A stretch of 12,764 bases of DNA from SIG223 sp964442785 (GCA_964442785.1 CAYTZW010000029.1:1-12764); one strand, 5' to 3'; counted from the stretch's first letter, positions 1 to 7,747 are shown. Program-made: numbers and translations. Notes: generated by a model not told the origin, from the letters alone.

Positions 1-36
1 CCATTTGAATGCTTTTATTGTTAAGTCACAACTTTC

Positions 37-61
37 TGCATCGAATATCAAATTCGACGCA
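37..61. repeat. Left inverted repeat / palindromic recombination-site candidate
   Basis: The 19-mer at 37-55 recurs exactly, in inverted orientation, at 230-248. This left copy is itself a near-palindrome: arms TGCATCGAAT (37-46) and ATTCGACGCA (52-61) around a 5-bp centre, with one mismatch. Two short arms around a small centre resemble a tyrosine-recombinase core site, and a recombinase gene ends 8 bp beyond the partner repeat. Whether it is used for inversion, for integration or as a binding site cannot be told from one sequence. Confidence 0.6.
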
Positions 62-76
62 ATATTTTTGTAAAAA

Positions 77-104
77 ATTATAACATAATTATCTTTTTTT
101 TCAA
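77..104 (-). promoter_or_regulatory. Sigma-A-type promoter pointing leftward, between the inverted repeats
   Basis: On the minus strand TTGAAA (104 to 99) and a perfect TATAAT (82 to 77) are 16 bp apart. Transcription would start near 70 and run left through the 37-61 repeat and out of the window. It lies inside the 174-bp segment bounded by the inverted repeats, so inversion would turn it around. The gene it serves is not in this window. Confidence 0.6.
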
Positions 105-163
105 TAATTCACACTTTATTTGCAAACTATTACCTTTTTTTTCTCAAAATATTTTCAAATTTA

Positions 164-206
164 AAGCATAAATTCAAAGATTTCTGATTTTATGCTTATT
201 TTTTTG
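164..206 (+). terminator. Weak AT-rich terminator-like hairpin
   Basis: AAGCATAAA (164-172) pairs with TTTATGCTT (189-197) across a 16-nt loop, followed by a T-rich run to 205. The stem has only two G-C pairs, so activity is doubtful. It reads rightward and, like the 77-104 promoter, lies inside the inverted-repeat segment. Confidence 0.3.
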
Positions 207-229
207 CCATTTTACCGTTTTACTACGGT

Positions 230-248
230 GAATTTGATATTCGATGCA
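230..248. repeat. Right inverted repeat, partner of the repeat at 37-55
   Basis: This is an exact 19-bp reverse complement of 37-55, starting 8 bp past the recombinase stop codon. The similarity continues as a direct match with the left palindrome (ATTCGATGCAAT at 239-250 against ATTCGACGCAAT at 52-63). The outer arm of this copy is degenerate, so the two sites are not equivalent. Confidence 0.6.
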
Positions 249-255
249 ATTTCCA

Positions 256-1188
256 CTAAAAAATAAATTGCAATTTATTCATCATCGCAATCTTTGTTTC
301 AAGCATACTATGTACATATCTATTAAGGGTTATGGACGCATTTTTATGTCCCATAATCTCGGATAAGGTTTTTATATCCATACCACACTCAATAGCACGT
401 GTAGCAAATGAATGCCTGATAGCATGAAAGTTTAATTTTCTAACACCTACTTTCTCAGTTAATTTTTCAAAGATATATTGGTACGAGCGTATAGACATAC
501 GTTCGCCTTTTTTATTTTCTACTACATAATTGCTTTTAGCAGTAAGACTATATTCTTTCATCATGTCAAGAATACAAGCAGGTAATGGTATAATACGCTC
601 TGATGATTTTGTTTTTGGTTTATCTATATAAACTTCCCAATTCCCCGTTTTACTTTTATCTCGATAAGCAGTTTTATTAACATTAATAATGCCTTTATCT
701 AAATCTACATCATTCCATTCAAGTGCAATCAATTCACCAATTCTCATACCTGAATAAAACCCTAATAAAATACCAAATAACCTTCTATCATTAGAATTGT
801 GAATATAGGCTTCGATTTTCTTTTGTTCTTCACGAGTAAAAGCTTCTATTTGTTTACAATCATCAGGTATTCTTTTTAATCTTAAACACGGATTATCTTC
901 ACAAAATTCCATATCTATTGCGTATTCAAATGCCATATTTAGTACTGTAAGCATTAAATTAGTACTTGCAGATGATAATGTTTTTCCACTAAGTAAATTT
1001 CCTTCTTTTTTCTTCTTTGAAAGAAATTCTTGTATCATTCGTCTTTTCAAGTTTTCAATAGTTATATTACCCAATTCATGTATCAAATGTAATTCAATAA
1101 TACTTTTATATCTACTATAAGTACGAGGTTTTACTCGCTCCTTTTTATAGTCATCAAGCCATATAATTAATAGTTCTTTAATAGTCAT
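256..1188 (-). CDS. Tyrosine recombinase / phage-type integrase
   Basis: A complete 310-aa site-specific recombinase. An N-terminal SAM-like core-binding domain (about residues 3-100) is followed by the catalytic domain (about 115-305). All active-site residues are present: R149 (in GMRIGEL), K192 (in PKTKSSER), H255-x-x-R258 (HAIRHSF), H281 (MGHKN) and the nucleophile Y291 (NRYVH). It has no extra N-terminal arm-binding domain, so it resembles Xer-like or simple integrases and DNA invertases as much as large ICE integrases. The start chosen is the ATG at 1188, which has TCCTTT (minus AAAGGA) 9 nt upstream; an in-frame ATG at 1221 overlaps the predicted promoter. The stop is TAG. It has its own promoter, downstream of the mutL terminator. 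The inverted-repeat pair just past its 3' end is the likely substrate, which would make it an invertase or the end of an integrated element. Confidence 0.9.
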   Translation of the reverse strand: MTIKELLIIWLDDYKKERVKPRTYSRYKSIIELHLIHELGNITIENLKRRMIQEFLSKKKKEGNLLSGKTLSSASTNLMLTVLNMAFEYAIDMEFCEDNPCLRLKRIPDDCKQIEAFTREEQKKIEAYIHNSNDRRLFGILLGFYSGMRIGELIALEWNDVDLDKGIINVNKTAYRDKSKTGNWEVYIDKPKTKSSERIIPLPACILDMMKEYSLTAKSNYVVENKKGERMSIRSYQYIFEKLTEKVGVRKLNFHAIRHSFATRAIECGMDIKTLSEIMGHKNASITLNRYVHSMLETKIAMMNKLQFIF

Positions 1189-1211
1189 AATAAAACATCC
1201 TTTTTTATATG

Positions 1212-1220
1212 ATTTTACCA
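1212..1220 (-). promoter_or_regulatory. Extended -10 promoter of the recombinase gene
   Basis: The minus strand reads TGG-TAAAAT, an extended -10 without a clear -35. The start would be near 1205, giving a leader of about 17 nt that contains the ribosome binding site. A second candidate, TGG-TATTAT, lies about 35 bp upstream. Confidence 0.4.
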
Positions 1221-1257
1221 AAAACGATTAATCTTGAGTTATCAAGCATAATACCAT

Positions 1258-1317
1258 AAAAAAAGATACCATATTCAAATAATAGTTGTTATTATTCAGA
1301 TATTAGTATCTATTTTT
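1258..1317. terminator. AT-rich bidirectional terminator after mutL
   Basis: An imperfect dyad runs from GATAC (1265-1269) to GTATC (1306-1310), with inner arms AATAATA and TATTATT. It is flanked by seven A's (1258-1264) and by a T run (1313-1319), so it has a U-tract in either direction. On the minus strand it closes the mutS-GNAT-mutL transcript and insulates the recombinase gene. The stem is mostly A-T, which lowers confidence. Confidence 0.5.
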
Positions 1318-1344
1318 TTGTTAATTTGAATTTATATTTGTTTT

Positions 1345-3144
1345 TTAAACTCTCTTAAACATTTTTTCAAGTTCATAAGAAGTTATTTTCACAATCGTAG
1401 GTCTTCCGTGAGCACAAGTAAAAGGATTATCGCATTCATCAAATAACCTTTGAACTAATACTTCCATTTCATATAAAGACAAAGCCTTATTTGCTTTTAA
1501 ACTTGCTTTACACGCTAAAGTAGCAATAGCGTGTTCTCTTAAAATGTTTAAATCAATTTTATTAGTAGATAATATTTGTTCAATCATATTCACAGCGTAT
1601 ACTTTAATATCACTTTCTTTTGCCCAAACAGGAATGGAATTAATTCTAAATGTGTTTATTCCAAAAGGTTCTAAACAAAGTCCTAAATCCTCTAAAATAG
1701 GTAAAAATTTATTAATTTGAACAGAACTAGCAGCATCGTATTCTAAAACAATAGGAACAAGCAAATCCATACTTTCATTATTATTTAAAATAGCCTTAGA
1801 AAACTTTTCATAATTAATTCTTTCCATAGCAGCGTGCTGGTCAATTAAATACATACCTTCTTCATCTTCTCCAACGATATAAGTTCCGTGGACTTGACCA
1901 ATTATCCTGATATGTTTTTGATAAGGTTTGTTTTCTGTTTTTATTATATTCTTAACAATTTCAATTTCTTCATTTACATTTTCTTCGATAAATTGAGTTT
2001 TCAATTCAAGTTCACTTAATTTATCAATTTGTTTATTGTATTCATTACTATTCTCTTTTAACTCCAAAGTTTCTTCCTTTCTTGCAGAAGGATAATTAAT
2101 ACTTAAATAACCTTGTTCAACATTTTCTTTTGGTTTACTAATACTAACCGTTGGAACTAAAAAACTTTTTTTCAAAGTATCCAAAACACATTGAGAAATC
2201 AATTCTTTTAATTGGTCTTCTTTAGATAATCTCACTTCATTTTTACTAGGGTGAACATTAACATCAACAAGAGAAAGTTCACTTTCAATATTTAAAACTA
2301 CGATAGGAAATCGATCGCTAGGTAAATAAGTACGATAACTTTCAATAATAGAAGTAACAATAGAGGGCATTCTAACCGCTCTACCATTTAAAATAGTAAT
2401 AATTGAATATCTATTAGGTTTACTCTCCTTTATAGAAGAAATATATCCACTTACTTTAAAATCAAAATTTTTTCCTTCTACAAACAACATATTTTTTCCA
2501 ATACTTGTTCCATATAAAAGAGCAATATTTTCTAATAAATTACCATTTCCAGAAGTTGAATAAGATAACCTATCTTCATTATAAAAACTAAAAGAAATAG
2601 AAGGATAAGACAAAGCTAATTTCATAATAGTTTCATTGATAACAGCAAGTTCCGTATAATCACTTTTTAAATGTTTTAAACGAGCTGGAGTATTATAAAA
2701 TAAGTCTTCAACACAAATATAAGTACCTTTCTTAGCCGAACAAGGTTCAACTACTTTAAACTCACCATTTTCAACCACAACTCTAGTTCCTACTTCTCCC
2801 ATTGAAGTTTCTAAACTCAATTTGCTGACTGAACTAATAGAAGGTAGTGCTTCCCCTCGAAATCCTAAACTTCCAATTCGAAATAAATCATTAATATCGC
2901 CTACTTTAGAAGTGGCGTGTCTTTTAAAAGCCATTAAAGCATCTTCTTTACTCATTCCCGTTCCATTATCAAGAACACTGATAAAAGTTTTTCCAGCATT
3001 TTTAACTTTAATTTCAATCGAAGTAGCCTTAGCATCTATGGAATTTTCTACCAATTCCTTAATAACACTAGCAGGTCTTTCAACTACTTCTCCAGCTGCT
3101 ATCATATTAGCAAGTTCTGGTGTTAATTCTTTAATAATTCCCAT
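1345..3144 (-). CDS. mutL: DNA mismatch repair protein MutL (endonuclease type)
   Basis: A 599-aa mismatch-repair ATPase/nicking endonuclease that acts with MutS on newly replicated DNA. The N-terminal GHKL ATPase has E33 and N34 (ELVENSIDA), DNGTG at 59-63 and GFRGEAL at 94-100. A hydrophilic linker (about 330-405) leads to the C-terminal nuclease and dimer domain, with the metal motif DQHAAMERINYE at 435-446, ACKASLKANK near 541 and CAHGRPT from C577. These residues mark the latent-nicking MutL of bacteria that lack MutH. The ATG has an AGGTG site upstream and lies 9 nt past the acetyltransferase stop, so it is co-transcribed with mutS. At the place where Bacillus MutL has its QEMIVP-like sliding-clamp motif, this protein reads MDLLVP (459-464), so the glutamine is missing. 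Confidence 0.97.
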   Translation of the reverse strand: MGIIKELTPELANMIAAGEVVERPASVIKELVENSIDAKATSIEIKVKNAGKTFISVLDNGTGMSKEDALMAFKRHATSKVGDINDLFRIGSLGFRGEALPSISSVSKLSLETSMGEVGTRVVVENGEFKVVEPCSAKKGTYICVEDLFYNTPARLKHLKSDYTELAVINETIMKLALSYPSISFSFYNEDRLSYSTSGNGNLLENIALLYGTSIGKNMLFVEGKNFDFKVSGYISSIKESKPNRYSIITILNGRAVRMPSIVTSIIESYRTYLPSDRFPIVVLNIESELSLVDVNVHPSKNEVRLSKEDQLKELISQCVLDTLKKSFLVPTVSISKPKENVEQGYLSINYPSARKEETLELKENSNEYNKQIDKLSELELKTQFIEENVNEEIEIVKNIIKTENKPYQKHIRIIGQVHGTYIVGEDEEGMYLIDQHAAMERINYEKFSKAILNNNESMDLLVPIVLEYDAASSVQINKFLPILEDLGLCLEPFGINTFRINSIPVWAKESDIKVYAVNMIEQILSTNKIDLNILREHAIATLACKASLKANKALSLYEMEVLVQRLFDECDNPFTCAHGRPTIVKITSYELEKMFKRV

Positions 3145-3153
3145 TTAAAACAC

Positions 3154-3594
3154 CTACTTTTTAAAATCATCATTTAAACATAAAGACATACAATTAAAAC
3201 TATTACCACAAGAAAAGCCCCAATACAAAAATTCTTCAACGGCTTTACTTGTTAAACAACTCAAATACGAACAACCTTTTTCTTTTAAAATATCAATAAC
3301 TTTTAAAGCCAATTTTCTTCCTATTCCGTGATTACGATAATTTTCTTTAACATAAATATATTCAATTTTAGAAGTTTCAAAATCAGGTAAATACGAAGCA
3401 ATAATAAAACCAATAATTTCTCCATTTTCCTCACATTTAAAACAAATCGCATTAGAAGAAACAACTACCTTTTTTAAAACCTTAAGAGGCAAAAAAGAAA
3501 CAATTTTCTTATCAAATTCAAATTCTTCAACTCTACTTCCTAATTCATAAATTTTTTCAATATCATTTACCTTAATTTTTTCAATTATCATCAT
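3154..3594 (-). CDS. GNAT-family N-acetyltransferase
   Basis: A 146-aa single-domain GCN5-related acetyltransferase, predicted cytosolic, using acetyl-CoA. The acetyl-CoA pyrophosphate loop is R87-N-H-G-I-G (within VKENYRNHGIG), after the beta-4 strand KIEYIYV and before an alpha-3 helix rich in K and L. The C-terminal half (LSCLTSKAVEEFLYWGFSCG) matches the family's last strands, with the usual aromatic-Trp-Gly-Phe pattern. The start is one of two adjacent ATGs (3594 or 3591) behind AGAGGTG; the in-frame GTG at 3600 falls inside that binding site. It sits 13 nt after mutS and 9 nt before mutL in one operon. The substrate is unknown, and a link to mismatch repair rests only on position. Confidence 0.85.
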   Translation of the reverse strand: MMIIEKIKVNDIEKIYELGSRVEEFEFDKKIVSFLPLKVLKKVVVSSNAICFKCEENGEIIGFIIASYLPDFETSKIEYIYVKENYRNHGIGRKLALKVIDILKEKGCSYLSCLTSKAVEEFLYWGFSCGNSFNCMSLCLNDDFKK

Positions 3595-3607
3595 AAACAC
3601 CTCTTTT

Positions 3608-6130
3608 TTATTTTATTTTTTTCTTCAAATCATACAAGAAATTCAAAGCATCTAAAGGCGACATATTCAAAGGGTCAACCTTTTTAACATCTTCTACCCA
3701 ATCTGGTAAAGAAACATCTTCCTTAGCCACATATTCAACTTTAGAATTAAAGACCTTATTAGTTTCTAAACCTTCTAAAACTTCTTTAGCTCTTTCTATC
3801 AAATCATTAGGTAAATGAGCAAGTCTAGCTACATTGATACCATAAGACTTATTAGCACAACCTGAAGCAATTTTATATAAGAAAGTAACTTTATCATCTT
3901 CTTCATAAACTTTTACGTGAACATTCTCAATATTAGGTAGTTTTTCACTAATCCTTGTTAATTCGTGATAATGAGTAGAAAATAAAGTTTTCGCTTTAAC
4001 TTTCAAAGACAAATGTTCTACGATAGCTTGTGCCAAAGCCATTCCGTCATACGTAGATGTTCCCCTTCCTATTTCATCAAAAATAATCAAAGAATTTTCG
4101 GTAGCATTTCTAATAGCATTATTAGCTTCTAACATTTCAACCATAAAAGTAGATTGACCAGAAATCAAATCATCACTTGCTCCAATACGAGTAAAGATTT
4201 TATCAAAAACTGGTAAAGAAGCAAAACTAGCAGGAACAAAACTACCAATTTGAGCCATAATAACAATAATTGCAACTTGTCGCATATAAGTAGACTTTCC
4301 ACCCATATTAGGCCCTGTAATAAGAAGTAAACTCTTTTCATTACTCATATTAACATCATTGCTAACATAACCTTTGGAAACCATAATTTTTTCAATCACA
4401 GGGTGTCTTCCTTCTTTAATATCAATAATTCCATTTTCATTAAAAGTTGGTCTAACATAACGATTAGTAACCGCTACTTCAGCAAGACCTCGAACACAAT
4501 CTATTAAAGAGATAGAATTAGCAAGCATTTGAATAGTGGTCGTTTCTTTTTTTACCTTTTCCCTAATTTCTACTAAAAGTTCATATTCCAATTTAATAAT
4601 TTTATCTTCAGCATTTAAAATCAATTCTTCTTTTTCTTTTAACTCTTGAGTAATAAACCTTTCTGCTCCTACCAAAGTTTGTTTTCTTTCATATCCAAAT
4701 TCTTCTTTAACTTGGCCAAGATAAGATTTAGTTACTTCAATATAATAACCAAAAACTTTATTAAAACCTACTTTTAAAGTTTTGATTCCCGTTCTTTCCC
4801 TTTCAGCATTTTCCATATTAGATATCCATTCTTTGCCATTTTTACTAGCACTTTTAATTTCATCTAATAATACGGAATAACCTTCTTTAATCATTCCACC
4901 TTCTTTAGTACTTAAAGGAGGTTCTTCTACAATAGCTTTATCCAACAATTCAACAATATGAGGCATTTCATTAATTTTTCTAGCAATATTAATAAAAGCA
5001 GGTTCATTAGTATCAATTAACTTTTGTTTAATATCAGGAATTACTTTTAAAGATTTCTTTAATTGCAACAAATCCTTAGCATTAGCACTACCATAACTGA
5101 TACGAGCAACTAACCTTTCAAGGTCATATACTTCTTTTAAATAATCTTCTATTTCTTTTCTTTCAATATATCTTTTAGTAAAACTATCAACTAGATTAAG
5201 TCTTTCATTAATGGCTCTTAAATCCGCTAAAGGTTTAACAATCCAATTTTTAAGCATTCTAGCACCCATTGCCGTTTTAGTTTTATCAAGCAACCACAAT
5301 AAAGAACCATATCTATCAGAACTACGAACCGTTCTTGTTAACTCTAAATTTGTTCTTGTAAAATTATCCATTTGCAAATAAGTAGAATTAACTAAAACAC
5401 GAGCATTTTTAATATAATCTAAATCCCTTTTTTGAGTAAAAGTTAAATACGCTAATAATCTTTTAAAAGTTCTAACTTGTCTAACATCTTTAATTTGATA
5501 ACATTTATCTTCAAATTCCAAATTATCTTCTACATCTTCTTGATATGAAAAAACCATTCTTCTTTTATCTTTTAAATCTTTGATAATGGATTTATCAAAA
5601 TAACTATTAATTACAATTTCTCTTGCTTCCAAAGCATCTAATTCACTAACTAATCTAGCATAATCGTGTTCACAATTTATAATACCTGTTTCTCCTGTTG
5701 ACATATCAGCAAAGGCAATTACAAAAAAATCAACATAATCATCAACCGCAACAACATAGTTATTTTTATTTTCTTCAAGTCCTACATCAATTAAAGCACC
5801 TGGAGTAACAATTTGAACAACATCTCTTTTAACAATCTTATTTTGACCAGGTTCTTCCATTTGTTCACAAATAGCAACTTTATAACCTTTTTGGACTAGT
5901 TTTTCAATATATCCTTTTACCGCGTGATATGGAACACCACACATTGGTACCCTTTCTTCAACACCAGCATCTTTACCTGTTAAAACAAGTTCTAATTCAA
6001 CCGCTCCAATTTTAGCATCATCAAAAAACAATTCATAAAAATCACCTACACGATAAAATAAAATCACTTCAGGATAATCTTTTTTTATATCTAAATATTG
6101 CATAATCATTGGTGAATATTTTTTTTCCAT
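3608..6130 (-). CDS. mutS: DNA mismatch repair protein MutS
   Basis: An 840-aa mismatch sensor, normal length for MutS1. The N-terminal mismatch-binding domain has the conserved Phe-x-Glu as F31-Y-E33 (GDFYELFF). Connector, lever and clamp domains follow, then the ABC-type ATPase: Walker A GPNMGGKS at 606-613, Walker B LIIFDEIGRG with D685 and E686, and the FSTHYHEL segment. The C-terminal tail (DPLNMSPLDALNFLYDL) matches the oligomerisation tail of Bacillus MutS. The pentapeptide clamp-binding motif that precedes this tail in B. subtilis (QLSFF) is not evident; the equivalent stretch reads DVSLPDW (805-811). The ATG at 6130 has GGAAGTGG upstream. It is first gene of mutS-GNAT-mutL, with its own promoter. 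Confidence 0.98.
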   Translation of the reverse strand: MEKKYSPMIMQYLDIKKDYPEVILFYRVGDFYELFFDDAKIGAVELELVLTGKDAGVEERVPMCGVPYHAVKGYIEKLVQKGYKVAICEQMEEPGQNKIVKRDVVQIVTPGALIDVGLEENKNNYVVAVDDYVDFFVIAFADMSTGETGIINCEHDYARLVSELDALEAREIVINSYFDKSIIKDLKDKRRMVFSYQEDVEDNLEFEDKCYQIKDVRQVRTFKRLLAYLTFTQKRDLDYIKNARVLVNSTYLQMDNFTRTNLELTRTVRSSDRYGSLLWLLDKTKTAMGARMLKNWIVKPLADLRAINERLNLVDSFTKRYIERKEIEDYLKEVYDLERLVARISYGSANAKDLLQLKKSLKVIPDIKQKLIDTNEPAFINIARKINEMPHIVELLDKAIVEEPPLSTKEGGMIKEGYSVLLDEIKSASKNGKEWISNMENAERERTGIKTLKVGFNKVFGYYIEVTKSYLGQVKEEFGYERKQTLVGAERFITQELKEKEELILNAEDKIIKLEYELLVEIREKVKKETTTIQMLANSISLIDCVRGLAEVAVTNRYVRPTFNENGIIDIKEGRHPVIEKIMVSKGYVSNDVNMSNEKSLLLITGPNMGGKSTYMRQVAIIVIMAQIGSFVPASFASLPVFDKIFTRIGASDDLISGQSTFMVEMLEANNAIRNATENSLIIFDEIGRGTSTYDGMALAQAIVEHLSLKVKAKTLFSTHYHELTRISEKLPNIENVHVKVYEEDDKVTFLYKIASGCANKSYGINVARLAHLPNDLIERAKEVLEGLETNKVFNSKVEYVAKEDVSLPDWVEDVKKVDPLNMSPLDALNFLYDLKKKIK

Positions 6131-6155
6131 TTACAACCACTTCCTAAACGAAAAT

Positions 6156-6184
6156 ATTATATCATAAAATTCCTTTTCCTTTAA
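6156..6184 (-). promoter_or_regulatory. mutS operon promoter
   Basis: On the minus strand a perfect TATAAT (6161 to 6156) lies 17 bp after a weak -35, TTAAAG (6184 to 6179). The start would be near 6149, giving a leader of about 20 nt with the mutS ribosome binding site. Confidence 0.55.
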
Positions 6185-6272
6185 CTTTTTTTCTTGGCTA
6201 TTTTCCACATTAGAACTTTTAACATCTTCTTCAACAAAATAAGTATGCTAAACTTTAAAAAAAGAGATAGTA

Positions 6273-6281
6273 TGTTACAAT
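6273..6281 (+). promoter_or_regulatory. Extended -10 promoter of the RHH-like gene pair
   Basis: TGT-TACAAT forms an extended -10; a weak TTTAAA (6254-6259) is 16 bp upstream. The start is near 6288, directly before the strong AAGGGAGG site (6291-6298). The promoter diverges from that of mutS with about 70 bp between the two -35 elements, leaving room for an operator. Confidence 0.5.
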
Positions 6282-6307
6282 ATATAGTATAAGGGAGGTT
6301 AGTAATT

Positions 6308-6505
6308 ATGAAACTAAATAAAGAAACCAAAGCATACAAGAATAAACTTAATTATATTTCAAAGTACAATAAGCAAAACACAACGAGAGTTATTCTAGCT
6401 TTAAGTAAGAACTATGACAAAGATATTATTGAAAGATTAGAAGAAGTAGAAGCAAAAGCAACTTACATAAAAAAATTAATTAGAGAAGATATAGGTAAAC
6501 AATAA
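6308..6505 (+). CDS. Small ribbon-helix-helix-like protein
   Basis: A 65-aa basic protein. After a Lys-rich start, the stretch TRVILALSKNYDKDIIERLE then EVEAKATYIKKLIRED reads as a beta strand (about 25-32) followed by two helices. This is the layout of Arc/MetJ-type ribbon-helix-helix DNA-binding proteins, which include many antitoxins and plasmid or phage regulators; the assignment is by pattern, not by alignment. It has its own extended -10 promoter and a very good binding site (AAGGGAGG, 9 nt before ATG). The next gene begins one base after its stop, so the two are translationally coupled. It may repress its own promoter and, from its position, could affect the divergent mutS promoter, but no operator is proven. 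Confidence 0.7.
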   Translation: MKLNKETKAYKNKLNYISKYNKQNTTRVILALSKNYDKDIIERLEEVEAKATYIKKLIREDIGKQ

Positions 6506-6506
6506 G

Positions 6507-6797
6507 ATGTTTATAAAAAAATACGTAAAAGAATTTGTTTATAATCAAGTTTTAGATAACTATAATAAAGAATATTTAGAAAGTTTAGATGAAGATAACT
6601 TCATTTTAATTTACAACATTTTAAAAAGTTACAAATTTTATTTTATTGATGATGTAATCATTAAATACTTAGATATTTTCGAATTAAATCCTGATTTAGT
6701 TATTGAAAAAATAGAAAAACTAAAAGCAAAACTTGGAGAAAAATTTGTTTATTACATTGGTAATGATTTAAGATATTTAGAAGAAATATTAGACTAA
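6507..6797 (+). CDS. Hypothetical 96-aa helical protein, partner of the RHH-like gene
   Basis: I do not recognise a family. The protein is rich in Lys, Asp, Glu, Ile, Leu, Tyr and Phe, looks all-helical, and has no signal peptide, membrane segment, cysteine pair or catalytic motif that I can see. Its start lies one base after the preceding stop, with no good binding site of its own, so it probably depends on coupling to the RHH-like gene. A DNA-binding first gene with a tightly coupled small second gene resembles toxin-antitoxin and small regulator modules, but nothing in the protein itself shows toxicity. Its stop codon overlaps a terminator shared with the convergent Sel1 gene. Confidence 0.7.
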   Translation: MFIKKYVKEFVYNQVLDNYNKEYLESLDEDNFILIYNILKSYKFYFIDDVIIKYLDIFELNPDLVIEKIEKLKAKLGEKFVYYIGNDLRYLEEILD

Positions 6798-6822
6798 AAA
6801 AGTGTCAATAATGGCACTTTTT
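6797..6822. terminator. Bidirectional terminator overlapping two stop codons
   Basis: AAAAAGTGTCA (6797-6807) pairs with TGGCACTTTTT (6812-6822) over an ATAA loop: 11 pairs, one a G-U on the plus-strand transcript (a mismatch on the other). It has an A run on one side and a T run on the other, so it works in both directions. It begins on the last base of the plus-strand TAA (6795-6797) and ends within the minus-strand TAA (6823-6821). Confidence 0.85.
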
Positions 6823-7747
6823 AATTAGTTTTCTTCTTTGTATCTTTAAATATCAATTTTTTTAGCATTTCATCATTAGTCATTTCTTTTAAAATCTCTT
6901 TAGCTTCCTCATTACCTAATTCAACTGCTTTATTAAGCCAAATTAAAGCGTTTTTCTCATCTTTCATTTCATAATACAATTTTCCTAAATCTTTCATAGC
7001 AACGGCATTATTTTGATTTGCCGCTTTGGTATACCATTCTATTGCTTTTTTTGTATCTTTAGTAACACCAACACCCAATTCGTAACATAAACCCAACCTA
7101 TATTGTGATATTGATAAACCTTGATTTGCAGCCTTCAAATACAACTCTATTGCTTTACTGTTATCTTGTTTTACTCCATTTCCTTTTTCATAACAATAAC
7201 CTAAATTATTCAAAGCTTTTAAATTGCCACCACTTATTGCTTTATTATACCAATTTACTGCTTTACGATAATTTTTTCTTACTCCTATACCATTATCATA
7301 ACAATAACCTAAATTACATTGAGCTTTTACATCACCACTATTAGCCGCTTTTTTATATAATTTTACCGCCTTTTTACAATCTTTTTTGACTATAGCACCT
7401 TGTTGATAAATAACTCCTAAATTATATTGAGCTTTTGCTAAACCTTGCTCTGCTGCTTTAGTATATAACTCTATCGCTTTTTTAGTATCTTGTTCTACTC
7501 CATACCCAAATTCATAACATACCGCTAAAGTATTTTGAGCTCCAGCATATCCTTTACTACTAGCTTTATTAAGCAAAACTATCGCTTTATCATAATCCTT
7601 TATACCAATATATCTAATTGCAAGTAAAGATTGAGCAACTACATCATCATTATCACTAAGTTTCTGCAATTCATTAATATTCTTCTTTTCATATTCATCA
7701 ACTAACATTTCTATTACCTTATAATTGAATGATGTTTTTTCTCCCAT
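6821..7747 (-). CDS. Sel1-like repeat (TPR-type) protein
   Basis: A 308-aa solenoid protein. Five regular 36-residue Sel1-like repeats (about 69-104, 105-140, 141-176, 177-212, 213-248) follow the pattern A-x-x-x-LG-x-x-Y-x-x-G-x-G-V-x-x-D-x-x-KA-x-x-x-Y-x-KAA-x-x-G. A shorter repeat follows (249-282), and a degenerate one precedes them (about 37-68). There is no signal peptide or transmembrane segment, so it is probably cytosolic, a protein-interaction scaffold without enzymatic residues. The start is ATG at 7747 with a perfect AGGAGGT 8 nt upstream. It sits between cotE and mutS on the same strand, with its own promoter and terminators on both sides, so it is a single-gene unit. Its partner is unknown; many Sel1 genes in low-GC gut bacteria are accessory. 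Confidence 0.92.
   Translation of the reverse strand: MGEKTSFNYKVIEMLVDEYEKKNINELQKLSDNDDVVAQSLLAIRYIGIKDYDKAIVLLNKASSKGYAGAQNTLAVCYEFGYGVEQDTKKAIELYTKAAEQGLAKAQYNLGVIYQQGAIVKKDCKKAVKLYKKAANSGDVKAQCNLGYCYDNGIGVRKNYRKAVNWYNKAISGGNLKALNNLGYCYEKGNGVKQDNSKAIELYLKAANQGLSISQYRLGLCYELGVGVTKDTKKAIEWYTKAANQNNAVAMKDLGKLYYEMKDEKNALIWLNKAVELGNEEAKEILKEMTNDEMLKKLIFKDTKKKTN

Noticed and set aside
2822..3148. Plus-strand frame of 108 codons antisense to the mutL start
   Set aside because: It lies wholly within the conserved MutL ATPase coding region and has no ribosome binding site or family likeness.
7105..7344. Plus-strand frame of 79 codons, Leu/Tyr/Asn/His-rich
   Set aside because: It is the antisense of the 36-residue Sel1 repeats; its repetitive composition follows from the gene on the other strand.
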